64,000 bases of DNA from Planctomycetaceae bacterium (GCA_041398785.1 JAWKUA010000007.1:1-64000), one strand, 5' to 3'; counted from the stretch's first letter, positions 8,128 through 17,726 are shown. Numbers and translations: made by a program. Notes: generated by a model not told the origin, from the letters alone.

Positions 8128-10284
8128 TCAATCATCGGTTGGCCGATCATCGGTTGGCCGATCATCGGTCAGTCGATCATCGCTGACCGGATCCGGAACC
8201 GCGGACATCGGACCGGATTCGTCGGACGGCTGTGCTTCGATCGTCGCGTCCTGGCGATCCGCCGCGGAAGCGTCATCGCCGCCGGATTGCGTGCCGCTGC
8301 CGGCCTGTGTACCGCTGCCATTCTGTGTGTCGCTATTCGGCTGCGCATCGACGTCGGGCTGGTCGAAATTCAGTTCGCGAAGTTGCGGCGGTTCGAACGT
8401 CGGCGGCAATTGTTCGGTAGCGGGTTCAGGGCGGCCGCCGGTGATGTCGAATTTCAGGATCGGCTGCCGGATCGCCTGGCCGGACGTATCGGTGCTGAGC
8501 CAGACTTCGTAGCCGGAACCGTCCTGCAGTTCGGGATGTTCACTAACGAAGTGCTCGAACGCTTCGCGGCTGGACAGGATGCTGCGGTCGGGCAGTTTGT
8601 CGAGAATGATTTCGGAATCGGCGTCGACTTCGAACTGCCGGCGAATCTGCAGAAACACCTGAGTTCCCAGGGCCGCGTCGTTGATCGCGGCTTTCCCAAA
8701 ATCGACGGCGACGATCGGTTCCGCGACCAGTCCGGGTTCCGGCGGAGGACTCAGCGGCTTGACGTCGGCCACCGGTCTCGGCGGCGGTTCCACAAGCACC
8801 AGCCCCGGCGGCGGGCCGGAGACGAATTCCCATTCGGCGTCGCGCACCGGTGTACCGGAGAACGTGGGTTCGCTCAGCTCAAAGGGCATTGGCGAACCCT
8901 GCTGCGGAATCGCGTTCAGCGGATTCGTGTCCGTGGAAGTCAACAAAGCCAGACCCGGTGTCGCCAGGTTGACGGACATCATGGCAGCATCCATCAGCGT
9001 TGACGGAGTGCCGTCGAACTGAAACTTCGCCGGTGTTGTCAGGGTGCCGGAACCGGAAGGGTCTGCGGCGGAGGTTCCCCAGATGTTGATCGATTCGTGC
9101 TGAGCAACCGAAAAGCGAACTCCGAAGATGCTCAGGTTCACGGCACGTCCGTTCTCAAACGGCCCCTTCACCAGATCCGTGACAGAATAGAAATGCGGAA
9201 TGAAGTATCTCTCGCCGCCTTCGCTGATGATAAACCTGCTCTTTTCGGCATCGCTCAGCGTGAACTCCAGTGCCCCGGGATGCATCACCGACGGTACGAC
9301 GTTGCTCGCGGGGATTCCGTTCAGCGCGGACTGCGACACTGAGCCCCAGTCGATCACCACCTGCAGGTTCTCTTCACCGGCGACACCGAAGACCAGGTCC
9401 ATGATTCCCAGGAACTCACCATTCACATACAGCAGACCGCTGCGCATGTTGGCGGGCGATTCGGCTTCGAAGAATGCAGTCTCCGCGGGAACAAACACCT
9501 GCGGCCTCGGTGCAATCTGTCGAGCGACGCCGCCGTCGGTGCGAATCTGAATGTCGCTTCCCAGATCAACGACTCCGGCACCGCCGTCCGATCCGGCAAC
9601 GATTGTGATCCTGTCGTCGGTGTCGGGGTTGGGTGCTCCCGGAGCCGGATCTTCGTCGCTGGAAATCACCAGCCCGTTGTCCAGGATAAAGTTTCCGGAC
9701 CGGCTGATGAGCGTGATCTGTTCCGAAAAACCGTTCGTCAGGCTGTTGTGAGCCGCGTTGATGGATTCGCTGACTCGCAGATCACCGACGGCAGTAATGC
9801 TGATGTTGCCGGCGTTCGTATCCAGGCCGCTCGTCGATCCCACGGCGCCGATCACCAGTTCGTTGACATCGAAAAACGCGATTTTGCAGTGTTCCGCCAG
9901 GTTGCTGATCGCCAGGACGCTGACGTCGTTTTGTCCGGGAAGATTCACGTCGCCCGATGTTCCGGAATTCACGGCTTCCAGCGAATCCGCCCGAATCATT
10001 CCGGTTGCGGCCTGCGATATGCCGCTGACCGCAAGAAACGTCGCGTCACGCCCGACGCCGACGGAACCACTACGGCCTGCGATATGCCGCTGAAGATCCG
10101 CGTCACTCGCGCACCGGAATTCACCGGAATTCAGCGTCAGCGAATCCGCCGTGAACATTCTGCCGCAATCACACCGGCCACGTCGACGAAATGAATCCGC
10201 ACCGGAATTCAGTGTCAGCGAATCCGCCGTGAACATTCCCGAATCGACCGCGATATGCCGCCCCGCAATCACGTTCGCGACCAC
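8128..10284 (-). CDS. C-terminal part of a long beta-repeat surface protein (frameshifted gene)
   Basis: A 718-aa frame that continues the protein beginning at 11475. It carries beta-strand repeat segments (GMFTADSLTLNSG, SGDVNLPGQNDVSVLAISNL), then a non-repetitive region with SVTDLVKGPFENGRAVNLSIFGVRF, a proline-rich stretch, and an Asn/Asp/Gln-rich tail. It ends in DDRLTDDRPTDDRPTDD, encoded by four 15-bp tandem repeats at 8131-8190. Such proteins are usually exported and cell-surface or extracellular. The first 60 or so residues read through regions that make better sense in other frames (for example ADSFRRRGRCDCGR), so the start given is only that of the open frame. The substrate or role is unknown. 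Confidence 0.7.
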   Translation of the reverse strand: MVANVIAGRHIAVDSGMFTADSLTLNSGADSFRRRGRCDCGRMFTADSLTLNSGEFRCASDADLQRHIAGRSGSVGVGRDATFLAVSGISQAATGMIRADSLEAVNSGTSGDVNLPGQNDVSVLAISNLAEHCKIAFFDVNELVIGAVGSTSGLDTNAGNISITAVGDLRVSESINAAHNSLTNGFSEQITLISRSGNFILDNGLVISSDEDPAPGAPNPDTDDRITIVAGSDGGAGVVDLGSDIQIRTDGGVARQIAPRPQVFVPAETAFFEAESPANMRSGLLYVNGEFLGIMDLVFGVAGEENLQVVIDWGSVSQSALNGIPASNVVPSVMHPGALEFTLSDAEKSRFIISEGGERYFIPHFYSVTDLVKGPFENGRAVNLSIFGVRFSVAQHESINIWGTSAADPSGSGTLTTPAKFQFDGTPSTLMDAAMMSVNLATPGLALLTSTDTNPLNAIPQQGSPMPFELSEPTFSGTPVRDAEWEFVSGPPPGLVLVEPPPRPVADVKPLSPPPEPGLVAEPIVAVDFGKAAINDAALGTQVFLQIRRQFEVDADSEIILDKLPDRSILSSREAFEHFVSEHPELQDGSGYEVWLSTDTSGQAIRQPILKFDITGGRPEPATEQLPPTFEPPQLRELNFDQPDVDAQPNSDTQNGSGTQAGSGTQSGGDDASAADRQDATIEAQPSDESGPMSAVPDPVSDDRLTDDRPTDDRPTDD

Positions 10285-10720
10285 CGTGACCAGACCGTCA
10301 AGCTGAATCGTCGCCTGAATTCAGACGTCGCGAATCCGCCGTGAACATTCCCGAACCGGCCCGATATGCCGCCGCCGCAATCACGTTCGCGTCACTCACC
10401 ACCGCGACGGAACCATTAGGCTGAATGTTGGCTCCGGAATCCAGTAACAGCGAATCCGCCGTTATCGACGTCATTGTCCGATTGACTGATGCCGCCGGAG
10501 GCCGTGACGTCCAGCGCGCCATCCAGTGTCACATCATCCTGGAAGGTGGTCGATCCGCCGGAGTTCACGCTCAGCGAATCGGCAGCGATCGGTGCCAGTT
10601 CAGACTGCACGACATTTCCTGCCGCGGTCAATGCGGCATCACCGTCGATGGTCACGGCACTGGTCACATCCAGCTCGCCGGTAGACGTCAGCGTCAGACT
10701 TTCCGCGCCGGACCATCGTG
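10100..10720 (-). repeat. Degenerate internal repeats with at least four frame breaks
   Basis: Inside the surface-protein gene a motif encoding GMFTADSLxLNSG recurs about every 90-110 bases (near 10130, 10220 and 10335), followed by a GATATGCCG-containing spacer. Between these copies the coding frame changes at about 10708, 10470, 10300 and 10140-10200. Each change is one base and restores sensible text such as GAESLTLTSTGELDVTS or TIQLDGLVTVVANVIAG. Either the repeat zone is decaying or it was assembled poorly. Confidence 0.7.
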
Positions 10721-11475
10721 ATGTCGTCTGACGTGGAAATCTGAGTACCGCTGTCTTCCGAAATCACGACGTCGCCGGATGCACTGAAACTCAGCGATCC
10801 GAAATTCGTTGTGTCCGCCGCGTTGTTTCCAAGAACGATGTCTGTTCCGCGAAACGAAGCGTTGCCCCCGACGTCAAGCACCGTGCCGGCAACATCGTTA
10901 ATGCTTCCGCCGGCGCTGATGCTGAGCGAATCAGAAACCGTGATGCCGTTCAATGCGATATCGTCGGAGTCCGTCAGCACCAGCGACTCGGCTTCGGCGC
11001 TGATGATCTGAAAGTTGTTGGCCGGATTATCAAGCACAACATCGCCGCCGCCGCGAATTCCCAGCAGCCGCATTTGAACACCGGCGTCACCGTCATTGAC
11101 TCCCGCCAGATCACCCGCGCCGGAATGCACGGCAACGCGATTGACGACGTCCGGCGATGCATTCACCGTCAGCACCTGACCGCCGGCCGACAGCGTGAAC
11201 AGATCACCCGAATCGTCGTCCGAGGCGTCCCAGATTCCGTTCGTCAGCGTAAACTGATTCTGATCCGGCGCCGTTGTTTCAATGGTCAGCGTGTCTCCGG
11301 CATCGAATCCGTTCAGCACGAGTGCTCCGCCGACAACCGCGAAACTGGCGTCCGGCAGCCGGCGGTCTTCCAGCTTCAGAACGCTCAGCCGCCGCCGACC
11401 CGCGCGTTTTGGACGCCGGAAAAGGCTGGACCGCAGCCTGCTCAGTTGCCTGGAAAGTTGTAGGCGAAGAAACAT
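10639..11475 (-). CDS. N-terminal part of a planctomycete 'LEDR' surface protein (frameshifted gene)
   Basis: The first 260 or so residues of the long surface protein. The N-terminus is strongly basic (RSSLFRRPKRAGRRRLSVLK) and is followed by LEDRRLPDASF, the planctomycete signature found at the start of giant exported proteins, where it seems to take the place of a classical signal peptide. The rest is beta-strand repeat sequence rich in Gly, Ser, Asn and Asp (SLSISAGGSINDVAGTVLDV). The frame is lost at about 10708, after DDITMV, where one base less restores GAESLTLTSTGEL. It is divergent from the secreted-protein gene at 11849. The whole gene would span 11475 to 8128, roughly 1,115 aa. Confidence 0.8.
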   Translation of the reverse strand: MFLRLQLSRQLSRLRSSLFRRPKRAGRRRLSVLKLEDRRLPDASFAVVGGALVLNGFDAGDTLTIETTAPDQNQFTLTNGIWDASDDDSGDLFTLSAGGQVLTVNASPDVVNRVAVHSGAGDLAGVNDGDAGVQMRLLGIRGGGDVVLDNPANNFQIISAEAESLVLTDSDDIALNGITVSDSLSISAGGSINDVAGTVLDVGGNASFRGTDIVLGNNAADTTNFGSLSFSASGDVVISEDSGTQISTSDDITMVRRGKSDADVYRRAGCDQCRDHRR

Positions 11476-11848
11476 GCGAAACTGTCCGAAGCCGGAAATG
11501 TGCGACGATGCAAGCCGCTGAGCGCCGCCGAGTTGAGTGCCGCTGAGTATTGTGGCTCAGCCGCACGGAGGAACGCAACAACTGCCACCCGAACGACACG
11601 ATTCGAACCGGAATGAACGTGGTCGGTCGCCGGAACGCGGCCACCGGAACCCCGTGCGGTTTCCGCGAAGTCTGCTTCCTGCACCGATTCGCGCTGTCAG
11701 GCAACCTGAACGGGTCTTTCGCCCGGTTCTCACAGTGCCGGTTCTTCGCCTCCGATATGGTCAAAAGAACGCGTGGTCAACCGCCGCCATCCCGCAGGCG
11801 GCACCGAACGTCAGCGCGTCAGTGCAAACAGACCGGAAGAAAAGTGCG
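11476..11848. other. Divergent intergenic region
   Basis: The 373 bases separate the divergent surface-protein gene and the secreted-protein gene. An upstream open frame exists on the plus strand from 11537 but has no coding look before the Met at 11849. No clear promoter boxes or repeats were recognised. Confidence 0.5.
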
Positions 11849-12544
11849 ATGAAACGAATTCTGACGATTGCGACCGTTGTGGCGATTGGAATGACCGCCG
11901 GCCCCGCCGTTCGAGCTCAATCCGACGACGCAGACTCAGCGGCAGCGCCGTCGACTTCTGTTGGCGTGGAAACCGAGCAGACCGTGCCGAGTCAACTGCT
12001 GCCCGTCCAGCCGGTTCCTTCCGAACCACAGCCGGTGCCGTCCAGCGCTGACGACGAGACGCTGAGCATCGTGACTCAGGACCTGATGCGTCCGCTGTCA
12101 ACGGTGACTCTGGGAAAAGCCGCTTCGCCCGCGGCCGCCGACGGCACACCGCTCACGCCGCCGGAATCCGACGTCGATGAACTGTTCGGTTCCTACGGCC
12201 AGGCCGTCACGTGGACCAGCGGTGACTGGGTCGCCTACCGTCCGAATCGCAATGCATTTCCGATCTGCTACCGGCCGCTGTACTTCGAAGACCCGAACCT
12301 GGAACGCTGCGGACAAAGCCACGGCTGCCTGACCGAACTGACATCGGCTGTGCATTTCTTCGGCCGCGTACCGGTACTGCCGTACCTGATGACGGCAAAC
12401 TGCCCGCACAAATGCGTGCGGGCACTTCCCGATTGTCCAACCTGCCACGAATTCGGCTCCGACGCCTATCTGCCGCCTCTGGACGCCAAAGCCACCGGTG
12501 TCGAAGCGGCCGCCGTCGTGGGCCTGATCTTCCTGCTGCCGTAA
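11849..12544 (+). CDS. Small secreted protein, unrecognised
   Basis: A 231-aa protein with a clear signal peptide (MKRILTIATVVAIGMTAGPAVRAQ, cleavage after VRA likely). A low-complexity Pro/Ser/Glu region follows to about residue 105. The C-terminal half is compact, with seven cysteines in RNAFPICYRPLYFEDPNLERCG, LMTANCPHKCVRALPDCPTCHEF and around them, which suggests disulfides or metal binding in the periplasm. The last residues are hydrophobic. Similar short secreted proteins with an FPICYRPLYFEDPNLERCG-like block occur in planctomycetes as hypotheticals. The start is chosen for the signal peptide and a GGAAGA 10-15 bases upstream. No function can be given. Confidence 0.75.
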   Translation: MKRILTIATVVAIGMTAGPAVRAQSDDADSAAAPSTSVGVETEQTVPSQLLPVQPVPSEPQPVPSSADDETLSIVTQDLMRPLSTVTLGKAASPAAADGTPLTPPESDVDELFGSYGQAVTWTSGDWVAYRPNRNAFPICYRPLYFEDPNLERCGQSHGCLTELTSAVHFFGRVPVLPYLMTANCPHKCVRALPDCPTCHEFGSDAYLPPLDAKATGVEAAAVVGLIFLLP

Positions 12545-13221
12545 ATCGATGACCCAGGGCAGCTCGCCATTCGAACCGGGCAACACGGCGCGTAGCACCT
12601 CTTCTGCTTCTGCAAAGATGTGGTACCCGCGGAGGGCGCATCTCCGGGAGGGCGAGGCTCCTGCCGAGCCGCGTATGCCAGAGGACGTCCGATTGGGCAG
12701 TGGCTCGGCGGGAGCCTCGCCCTCCCGAGGGTTGCGCAAAACGTTGACGATGGTCTTCGTCCCAAAAACGCTTTTGCGCCGCACAGCTTCTTCGAAGATG
12801 TGGTACCCGCGGAGGGCGCATCTCCGGGAGGGCGAGGCTCCTGCCGAGCCGCGTGTGCCAGAGGACGCCCGATGCGGCAGCGGCTCGGGGAGCCTCGCCC
12901 TCCCGGTGGTTGCGCCGGAGGACGTCCGCCGGCGGAAGCACGTCCCAACACGCTTTCCGACGGCTTCGCCGCACAACTTCTTCGAAGATGTGGTACCCGG
13001 GGCCGTCACGCACGCGGGGATTCACGCATCGCCCTGCAGCTTGCTTGACATTGAACTGCGTTGCAGTATCGTTGCGCGGCGTCATCTGCCCGTGGGCCGG
13101 AGTCGGGGGAGCGGCCTGTCGCGTCCGGGCAAAATCGCCGGTTGTTTGACGGTGACGCCAGCCGTCAGCCCCGGTGATACCAGAGTCCGAAACTCCCACG
13201 TCCCTGCATTGAGGCTGAGGA
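12545..13221. repeat. Hairpin-repeat field, two complete units and flanking fragments
   Basis: This 677-base stretch carries no gene. Two units of the dispersed hairpin repeat lie 180 bp apart. In unit 1 the arms are 12645-12670 and 12702-12727, 26 bases each with a single G-T type mismatch. In unit 2 they are 12825-12850 and 12882-12905, with two bases missing. The loop carries a conserved GTGTGCCAGAGGACG-like sequence. Each unit is preceded by GATGTGGTACCCGCGGAGG, and a third flank (CTTCTTCGAAGATGTGGTACC) occurs at about 12979-12999. Bases 13020-13221 look like ordinary intergenic sequence upstream of the STAS gene. Confidence 0.85.
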
Positions 13222-13578
13222 ATGACCAAGTCTGATCGCCGCATTGACATTGAAGAAATCGACGGCGTCACAGTTGCCAGATTTCTGGAAAAGAAGATCC
13301 TGGACGAAGCCAACATCGATCTGATTGGCCAGGAATTGTTCGGTCTGGTCGATCAGGACGGCCGCACCAAAATCGTGCTGGATTTCGATCTGGTGGAATA
13401 CCTTTCCAGCGCGGCTCTCGGCAAGCTGATCACGATGCACAAAAAGGTGGCGACCGCTGGAGGCAAGCTGGCTTTGTGCAACATTCAGAAGGACATTCTG
13501 GATGTCTTCAAGATCACGCAGCTTCACAAGGTGCTGGCTCTGTGCGACGATCTGGATGACGCGCTGTCTCGATTCTGA
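13222..13578 (+). CDS. STAS-domain anti-sigma factor antagonist
   Basis: A 118-aa single-domain protein of the SpoIIAA/RsbV type. The segment IVLDFDLVEYLSSAALGKLI has the strand-loop-helix in which S62 or S63 would be the serine phosphorylated by a partner kinase. The length is normal for the family. It would bind the HATPase-type anti-sigma kinase encoded 118 bases downstream and free a sigma factor or other client; no sigma factor or PP2C phosphatase is seen nearby. A GAGG just before the ATG supports the start. Confidence 0.92.
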   Translation: MTKSDRRIDIEEIDGVTVARFLEKKILDEANIDLIGQELFGLVDQDGRTKIVLDFDLVEYLSSAALGKLITMHKKVATAGGKLALCNIQKDILDVFKITQLHKVLALCDDLDDALSRF

Positions 13579-13695
13579 CGTGCTGGCGGCCCTGGCGGGA
13601 TGCCGCTGCAGAGCCGCATTTTGCGATCGAGTCAGCGGTCACGGTTTCATCGGGCAGCGCCCCGGTTTCCTTCGTGACAGCGGATCGGCACGTTC

Positions 13696-14130
13696 ATGCC
13701 CTCCGGAATGCAGTTCGAACTTCAGATTCCCAGCGATACCAGGGAAGCGCTGAAGGTTCAGGACCGCGTCATCGCGCTGATGGAACAGCGGGCATTCAGT
13801 TCGAAGGACGTGTTTGCGATGCGGCTGGCCATGGAGGAAGCTCTGACCAACGCGATCAAACACGGCAACCGCGGCAATCACACCCTGAATGTTCGGATTG
13901 AATGCGACATCAGCGACGAACGCGTGCGGGTGGTGGTGGCGGACGAAGGCACTGGTTTCAATCCGGACGACGTGCCGGACCCGACGCTTCCCGAATTCAT
14001 CGGACGCGCGGCGGGACGCGGCCTGATTCTGATGCGGGCCTACATGGATTTGTGCCGGTACAACGATCGCGGCAATCAGATCACGATGGAGCGGTTTCGA
14101 GATTCCGAACGTCCGATCGTCGACGACTGA
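13696..14130 (+). CDS. Anti-sigma regulatory factor, RsbW/SpoIIAB-like Ser/Thr kinase
   Basis: A 144-aa GHKL ATPase. The N box is EEALTNAIKHGN with N52, the G1 box is DEGTGFNP (83-90) and the G2 glycines are in AAGRGLILM. Proteins of this type bind a sigma factor or other partner and phosphorylate the STAS antagonist on serine. It lies directly after the STAS gene, so the two form a partner-switching pair. The start at 13696 is the first Met; a second Met at 13708 is possible and neither has a strong ribosome site. Confidence 0.9.
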   Translation: MPSGMQFELQIPSDTREALKVQDRVIALMEQRAFSSKDVFAMRLAMEEALTNAIKHGNRGNHTLNVRIECDISDERVRVVVADEGTGFNPDDVPDPTLPEFIGRAAGRGLILMRAYMDLCRYNDRGNQITMERFRDSERPIVDD

Positions 14131-14138
14131 TCCGGCGT

Positions 14139-14169
14139 CTGCCGACGTTTGCCAGCGGGCCGTCGGCAG
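14139..14169 (+). terminator. Hairpin after the anti-sigma kinase gene
   Basis: A perfect 9-bp stem (CTGCCGACG/CGTCGGCAG) with a 13-base loop begins nine bases after the stop codon. There is no T tract, so it may terminate weakly or only protect the transcript end. Confidence 0.45.
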
Positions 14170-14228
14170 AGACTTCCGAAACGTGCCGGTGGTCGAAAGT
14201 CCGCCTGCTCCCGCCCATCGCCGGTGAT

Positions 14229-14256
14229 TTGCGAGTGAATCGGCGCTGCCTATAAT
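14229..14256 (+). promoter_or_regulatory. Predicted aspS promoter
   Basis: A perfect -10 hexamer TATAAT at 14251-14256 is preceded at a 16-base spacing by TTGCGA (four of six matches to the -35 consensus). It lies 57 bases before the GTG start of aspS. Confidence 0.5.
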
Positions 14257-14312
14257 CCCCGCCCATCAGTCGACCACGCCGGCGTCAGCCGCAGCATTCT
14301 CAGGATCCCATT

Positions 14313-16085
14313 GTGCTTAGATCTCACACCTGCGGCGAACTGCGCCGCGAACACGTTGACCAATCCGTCACATTATCCGGCTGGGTCAACAGCTATCGCG
14401 AACAGGGCAAGGACCTGGTGTTCGTCGATCTCCGTGACCGCTATGGAAAAACGCAGGTGGTTTTTCGCACGGACGAAAGCAGTGAGATCGATACTCGCGC
14501 GCGCAAGCTGCGGCGGGAAGACGTGATTCAGGTCAGCGGAGAAGTCCGCTATCGGGGCGACGACCTGGTAAATCCGAAGCTGCAGACCGGCGACATCGAA
14601 GTCCGTGCTCACCAGTTGACGATTCTCAGCACCAGCCGCACGCCTCCGTTTGAAGTCGACGGGGCCGATCTGCCCAACGAAGAGCTGCGGCTGAAGTACC
14701 GGTTTGTCGATCTTCGTCGAGCGTCACTGCAGCAGAACCTGATCCTGCGGCACGATCTGACTCAGGCCGTCCGATCGTACTTCAACGAACGTCGGTTTCT
14801 GGAAGTCGAAACACCGATGCTGGGCCGCAGCACTCCCGAAGGTGCCCGCGACTATCTGGTGCCCAGCCGAGTTCATCCGGGCAGCTTTTATGCGCTGCCT
14901 CAGTCGCCTCAGATCTACAAGCAGATCCTGATGGTGTCCGGCTTTGATCGTTACTACCAGATTGCCCGCTGCTTTCGCGACGAAGACCTGCGAGCCGACC
15001 GGCAGCCGGAGTTCACTCAGATCGACGTCGAAATGTCATTCGTCGAACGGGATGACATTCTGGAAACGATCGACGGCCTGGTTGCCACGGTCGTCAAGCA
15101 GGTCCGCAACATCGATCTGCCGACCCCGCTGCCTCGGTACACCTACGCCGATGTCATGGAACGGTACGGAAGCGACAAACCGGACCTGAGGTTCGGGATG
15201 GAGCTGATCGACATCGCCGACGTCGCGGCGGCCAGCGAATTCAGCGTGTTCAAGTCCGTCGTCGGTTCCGGCGGACGTGTTCGCGGACTGAATGCCAAAG
15301 GCGCCGGCGAAAAGTATAGCCGGCGGCTGCTGGACAAGGACCTGAAGGACTTTGTCGGAGAATACGGAGCGAAGGGCCTGGCCTATATGAAAGTGGCCAG
15401 CGGAAAGCTGGAATCCACCATCGCCAAATTCTTCAGCGACGATCAGCAGCAGGAAATCATCCGTCGCATGAACGGCGAAGACGGCGACCTGCTGTTGTTT
15501 GTCGCGGATTCTCCCAAAGTCACATCGGCGGCGCTGGCTGCTCTGCGAAATCGGCTGGGACGCGAACTGCAGTTGTACGATCCGAATTCCTTCAGCGCGC
15601 TGTGGGTTGTCGACTTTCCGATGTTCACCTGGAACGAAGACGAACAGCGGTTTGACGCCGAACACCATCCATTCTGTGAACCCAACAGGGCCGACCTGGA
15701 ATATCTGGACAGCGATCCTGGCAAAGTGCGAGCGGACTCGTACGACCTGGTCGTCAACGGATACGAAGCCGCAAGCGGAAGCGTCCGTATTCATAACTCC
15801 GAAGTGCAGCAGAAGGTGTTCGATCTGATGAACATCAAGTCTGAAGAAGCCGAACGACGGTTCGGGTTTCTGCTGGAGGCTCTACGCTACGGAGCGCCGC
15901 CGCATGCCGGGATTGCACTGGGCCTGGACCGCTGGGTGATGCTGCTGGCCGGTGAGGAAAACATCCGCGACGTGATCGCGTTCCCGAAGACTCAGCGAGC
16001 ATCCGATCTGCTGTCGGGAGCTCCGTCGCCCGTCGATACGCACCAGCTTCAGGACCTGCGAATCGCCGTCGTCGAAGTAGAATAG
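14313..16085 (+). CDS. aspS: Aspartyl-tRNA synthetase
   Basis: A 590-aa class II aminoacyl-tRNA synthetase that charges tRNA-Asp (or tRNA-Asp/Asn if the non-discriminating type). The N-terminal OB-fold anticodon domain (VTLSGWVNSYREQGKDLVFV) is followed by the catalytic core with motif 2 FRDEDLRADRQPEFTQ and motif 3 GIALGLDRWVMLL, with the bacterial GAD insertion between them. The length is typical of the bacterial AspRS. The start is GTG at 14313. It is preceded by a promoter-like sequence and is complete, with no frameshift. Confidence 0.97.
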   Translation: MLRSHTCGELRREHVDQSVTLSGWVNSYREQGKDLVFVDLRDRYGKTQVVFRTDESSEIDTRARKLRREDVIQVSGEVRYRGDDLVNPKLQTGDIEVRAHQLTILSTSRTPPFEVDGADLPNEELRLKYRFVDLRRASLQQNLILRHDLTQAVRSYFNERRFLEVETPMLGRSTPEGARDYLVPSRVHPGSFYALPQSPQIYKQILMVSGFDRYYQIARCFRDEDLRADRQPEFTQIDVEMSFVERDDILETIDGLVATVVKQVRNIDLPTPLPRYTYADVMERYGSDKPDLRFGMELIDIADVAAASEFSVFKSVVGSGGRVRGLNAKGAGEKYSRRLLDKDLKDFVGEYGAKGLAYMKVASGKLESTIAKFFSDDQQQEIIRRMNGEDGDLLLFVADSPKVTSAALAALRNRLGRELQLYDPNSFSALWVVDFPMFTWNEDEQRFDAEHHPFCEPNRADLEYLDSDPGKVRADSYDLVVNGYEAASGSVRIHNSEVQQKVFDLMNIKSEEAERRFGFLLEALRYGAPPHAGIALGLDRWVMLLAGEENIRDVIAFPKTQRASDLLSGAPSPVDTHQLQDLRIAVVEVE

Positions 16086-16232
16086 AGGTCCCGGATTCCG
16101 TCATGCCGCGCGCGGTCGACGAACTTCCGGCTCGTGCCACACAACGTAACGCGATACGCTGAACAGGACTCCGGCGAGAACGGTTCAACGCGGCTGGTCA
16201 GCGGGTGCGGACTTTTTCGGAGAGCCTGAACG

Positions 16233-17726
16233 ATGTGTCGAAACAGCAGGTCCGTCGCGGCATTTTCGGTTTTCCTGGTTCTGCCATTGACGGCCGGCGG
16301 GCAGCCGGATGACGAAACGTCGGCCGTGAAAACGCCCGTGGTGTTCACGACGCAGCAGGACCATCAGGAGATGCTGCAGCAGTTGGGGATTGCGAAGCTG
16401 CGTTCCGGTCGCAGTCCGAATGCGGACGCTCCCAACGCTGCGAACTATGACGAATCGAAGGCGAATCCGTACCCCGATCTGCCCGAACTGCTTCGGACGA
16501 ACAGCGGCGAAGTCGTTGACACGGCGGAAAAGTGGCAAACGATTCGACGACCGGAAATCGTCGAATTGCTGGAGCGGGAAGTTTATGGCCGCGTTCCGGA
16601 CAATGTGCCCGGTGTGACGTGGGAAGTGCGGCAGACGCGGGATGTTGACTCCGGCGGCGTTGCGGCTGTTCAACAGGAACTTGTCGGCGTTGTCGACAAT
16701 TCGGCGTGTCCGGAAATCGAAGTCAACATCGCGGCATCGCTGACTCTGCCGAAGGACGCAGCGGAACCCGTGCCGGTCTTGATCAGCTTTGGTTTCACGC
16801 CGTTCGAAATGGACCGGTTTCGCCGACCCGGACGAGGTCCCGGTGGCGACGGTCCGCGCCCGCCGTCTCGCCAGGACAAACTGATCGCTGCCGGCTGGGG
16901 ATGCATGATGCTGAATCCGGGATCCGTGCAGCAGGATTCCGGAGGCTGGCAGCCGCGGCGATTCGGTCCGCCGCAGGACCCCGATGCGGAACCCACGGGT
17001 GCCGGTCTGACACGCGGCATCATCGGACTGACGAATCTTGGCCAGCCGCGGTCCCCGGAACAATGGGGAGCACTGCGAGCGTGGGGCTGGGGCGCTTCCC
17101 GAGCACTCGATTATCTGGAAACGCTTCAGTCCGTGGATGCCGGGCAAGTCGGAATCGCGGGAGTCTCCCGCTACGGCAAGGCGGCGCTGGTTGCGATGGC
17201 GTTCGATCAGCGGTTCGCGACGGGCCTGATCGCATCGTCGGGCGCCGGCGGCACGAAATTGTTCCGCCGGAACTTTGGTGAGAGTCTCGAAAATCTGGCG
17301 GGCTCCGGCGCGTATCACTGGATGGCCGGCAACTACCTGAAGTATTCGGCGGAAGAATCATCCTTCGGCTCTCGAACGGCGGACGATCTGCCGGTGGATT
17401 CTCACATGACGCTAGCTTTGTGCGCGCCGCGGCTGACGTTCATCAGTCACGGTATTCCGGAAAAAGGTGATGCGCAATGGCTGGATCATCATGGCAGCTA
17501 CATGGCGGCCATCGCCGCTCAACCCGTCTTTCGATTGCTGGGAGCGCGCGATTTGGGACGCAGTGATGACTACCTGACGGAAGTCATGCCCGACGTCAAT
17601 GTCGGTCTGCTGGACGGAGTTCTCGCGTGGCGACAGCACGACGGCGGTCACACGGACGAGCCAAATCTGGAGCACTTCATCACCTGGGCTCAGGCACAGC
17701 AGAACAACCCGTCCGCGCGCCGCTGA
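16233..17726 (+). CDS. Secreted CE15-like alpha/beta hydrolase (glucuronoyl esterase type)
   Basis: A 497-aa protein with an N-terminal signal peptide (SVAAFSVFLVLPLTAGGQ). The catalytic serine is S312 in GVSRYGKAAL, the diagnostic motif of carbohydrate esterase family 15, and the C-terminal HDGGHTDEPN would supply the histidine. CE15 enzymes cleave ester links between lignin or polysaccharide and glucuronoyl groups, so an outside-facing role in plant or algal polymer breakdown is likely, but the substrate is inferred. The ATG has GGAGAG about six to eleven bases upstream. It is followed by a repeat-rich gap. Confidence 0.85.
   Translation: MCRNSRSVAAFSVFLVLPLTAGGQPDDETSAVKTPVVFTTQQDHQEMLQQLGIAKLRSGRSPNADAPNAANYDESKANPYPDLPELLRTNSGEVVDTAEKWQTIRRPEIVELLEREVYGRVPDNVPGVTWEVRQTRDVDSGGVAAVQQELVGVVDNSACPEIEVNIAASLTLPKDAAEPVPVLISFGFTPFEMDRFRRPGRGPGGDGPRPPSRQDKLIAAGWGCMMLNPGSVQQDSGGWQPRRFGPPQDPDAEPTGAGLTRGIIGLTNLGQPRSPEQWGALRAWGWGASRALDYLETLQSVDAGQVGIAGVSRYGKAALVAMAFDQRFATGLIASSGAGGTKLFRRNFGESLENLAGSGAYHWMAGNYLKYSAEESSFGSRTADDLPVDSHMTLALCAPRLTFISHGIPEKGDAQWLDHHGSYMAAIAAQPVFRLLGARDLGRSDDYLTEVMPDVNVGLLDGVLAWRQHDGGHTDEPNLEHFITWAQAQQNNPSARR

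Noticed and set aside
12549..13235. Open frames of 228 and 142 codons in the repeat field
   Set aside because: They are translations of the hairpin repeats (REGEAPAEP-type words in all frames) and lack any domain.
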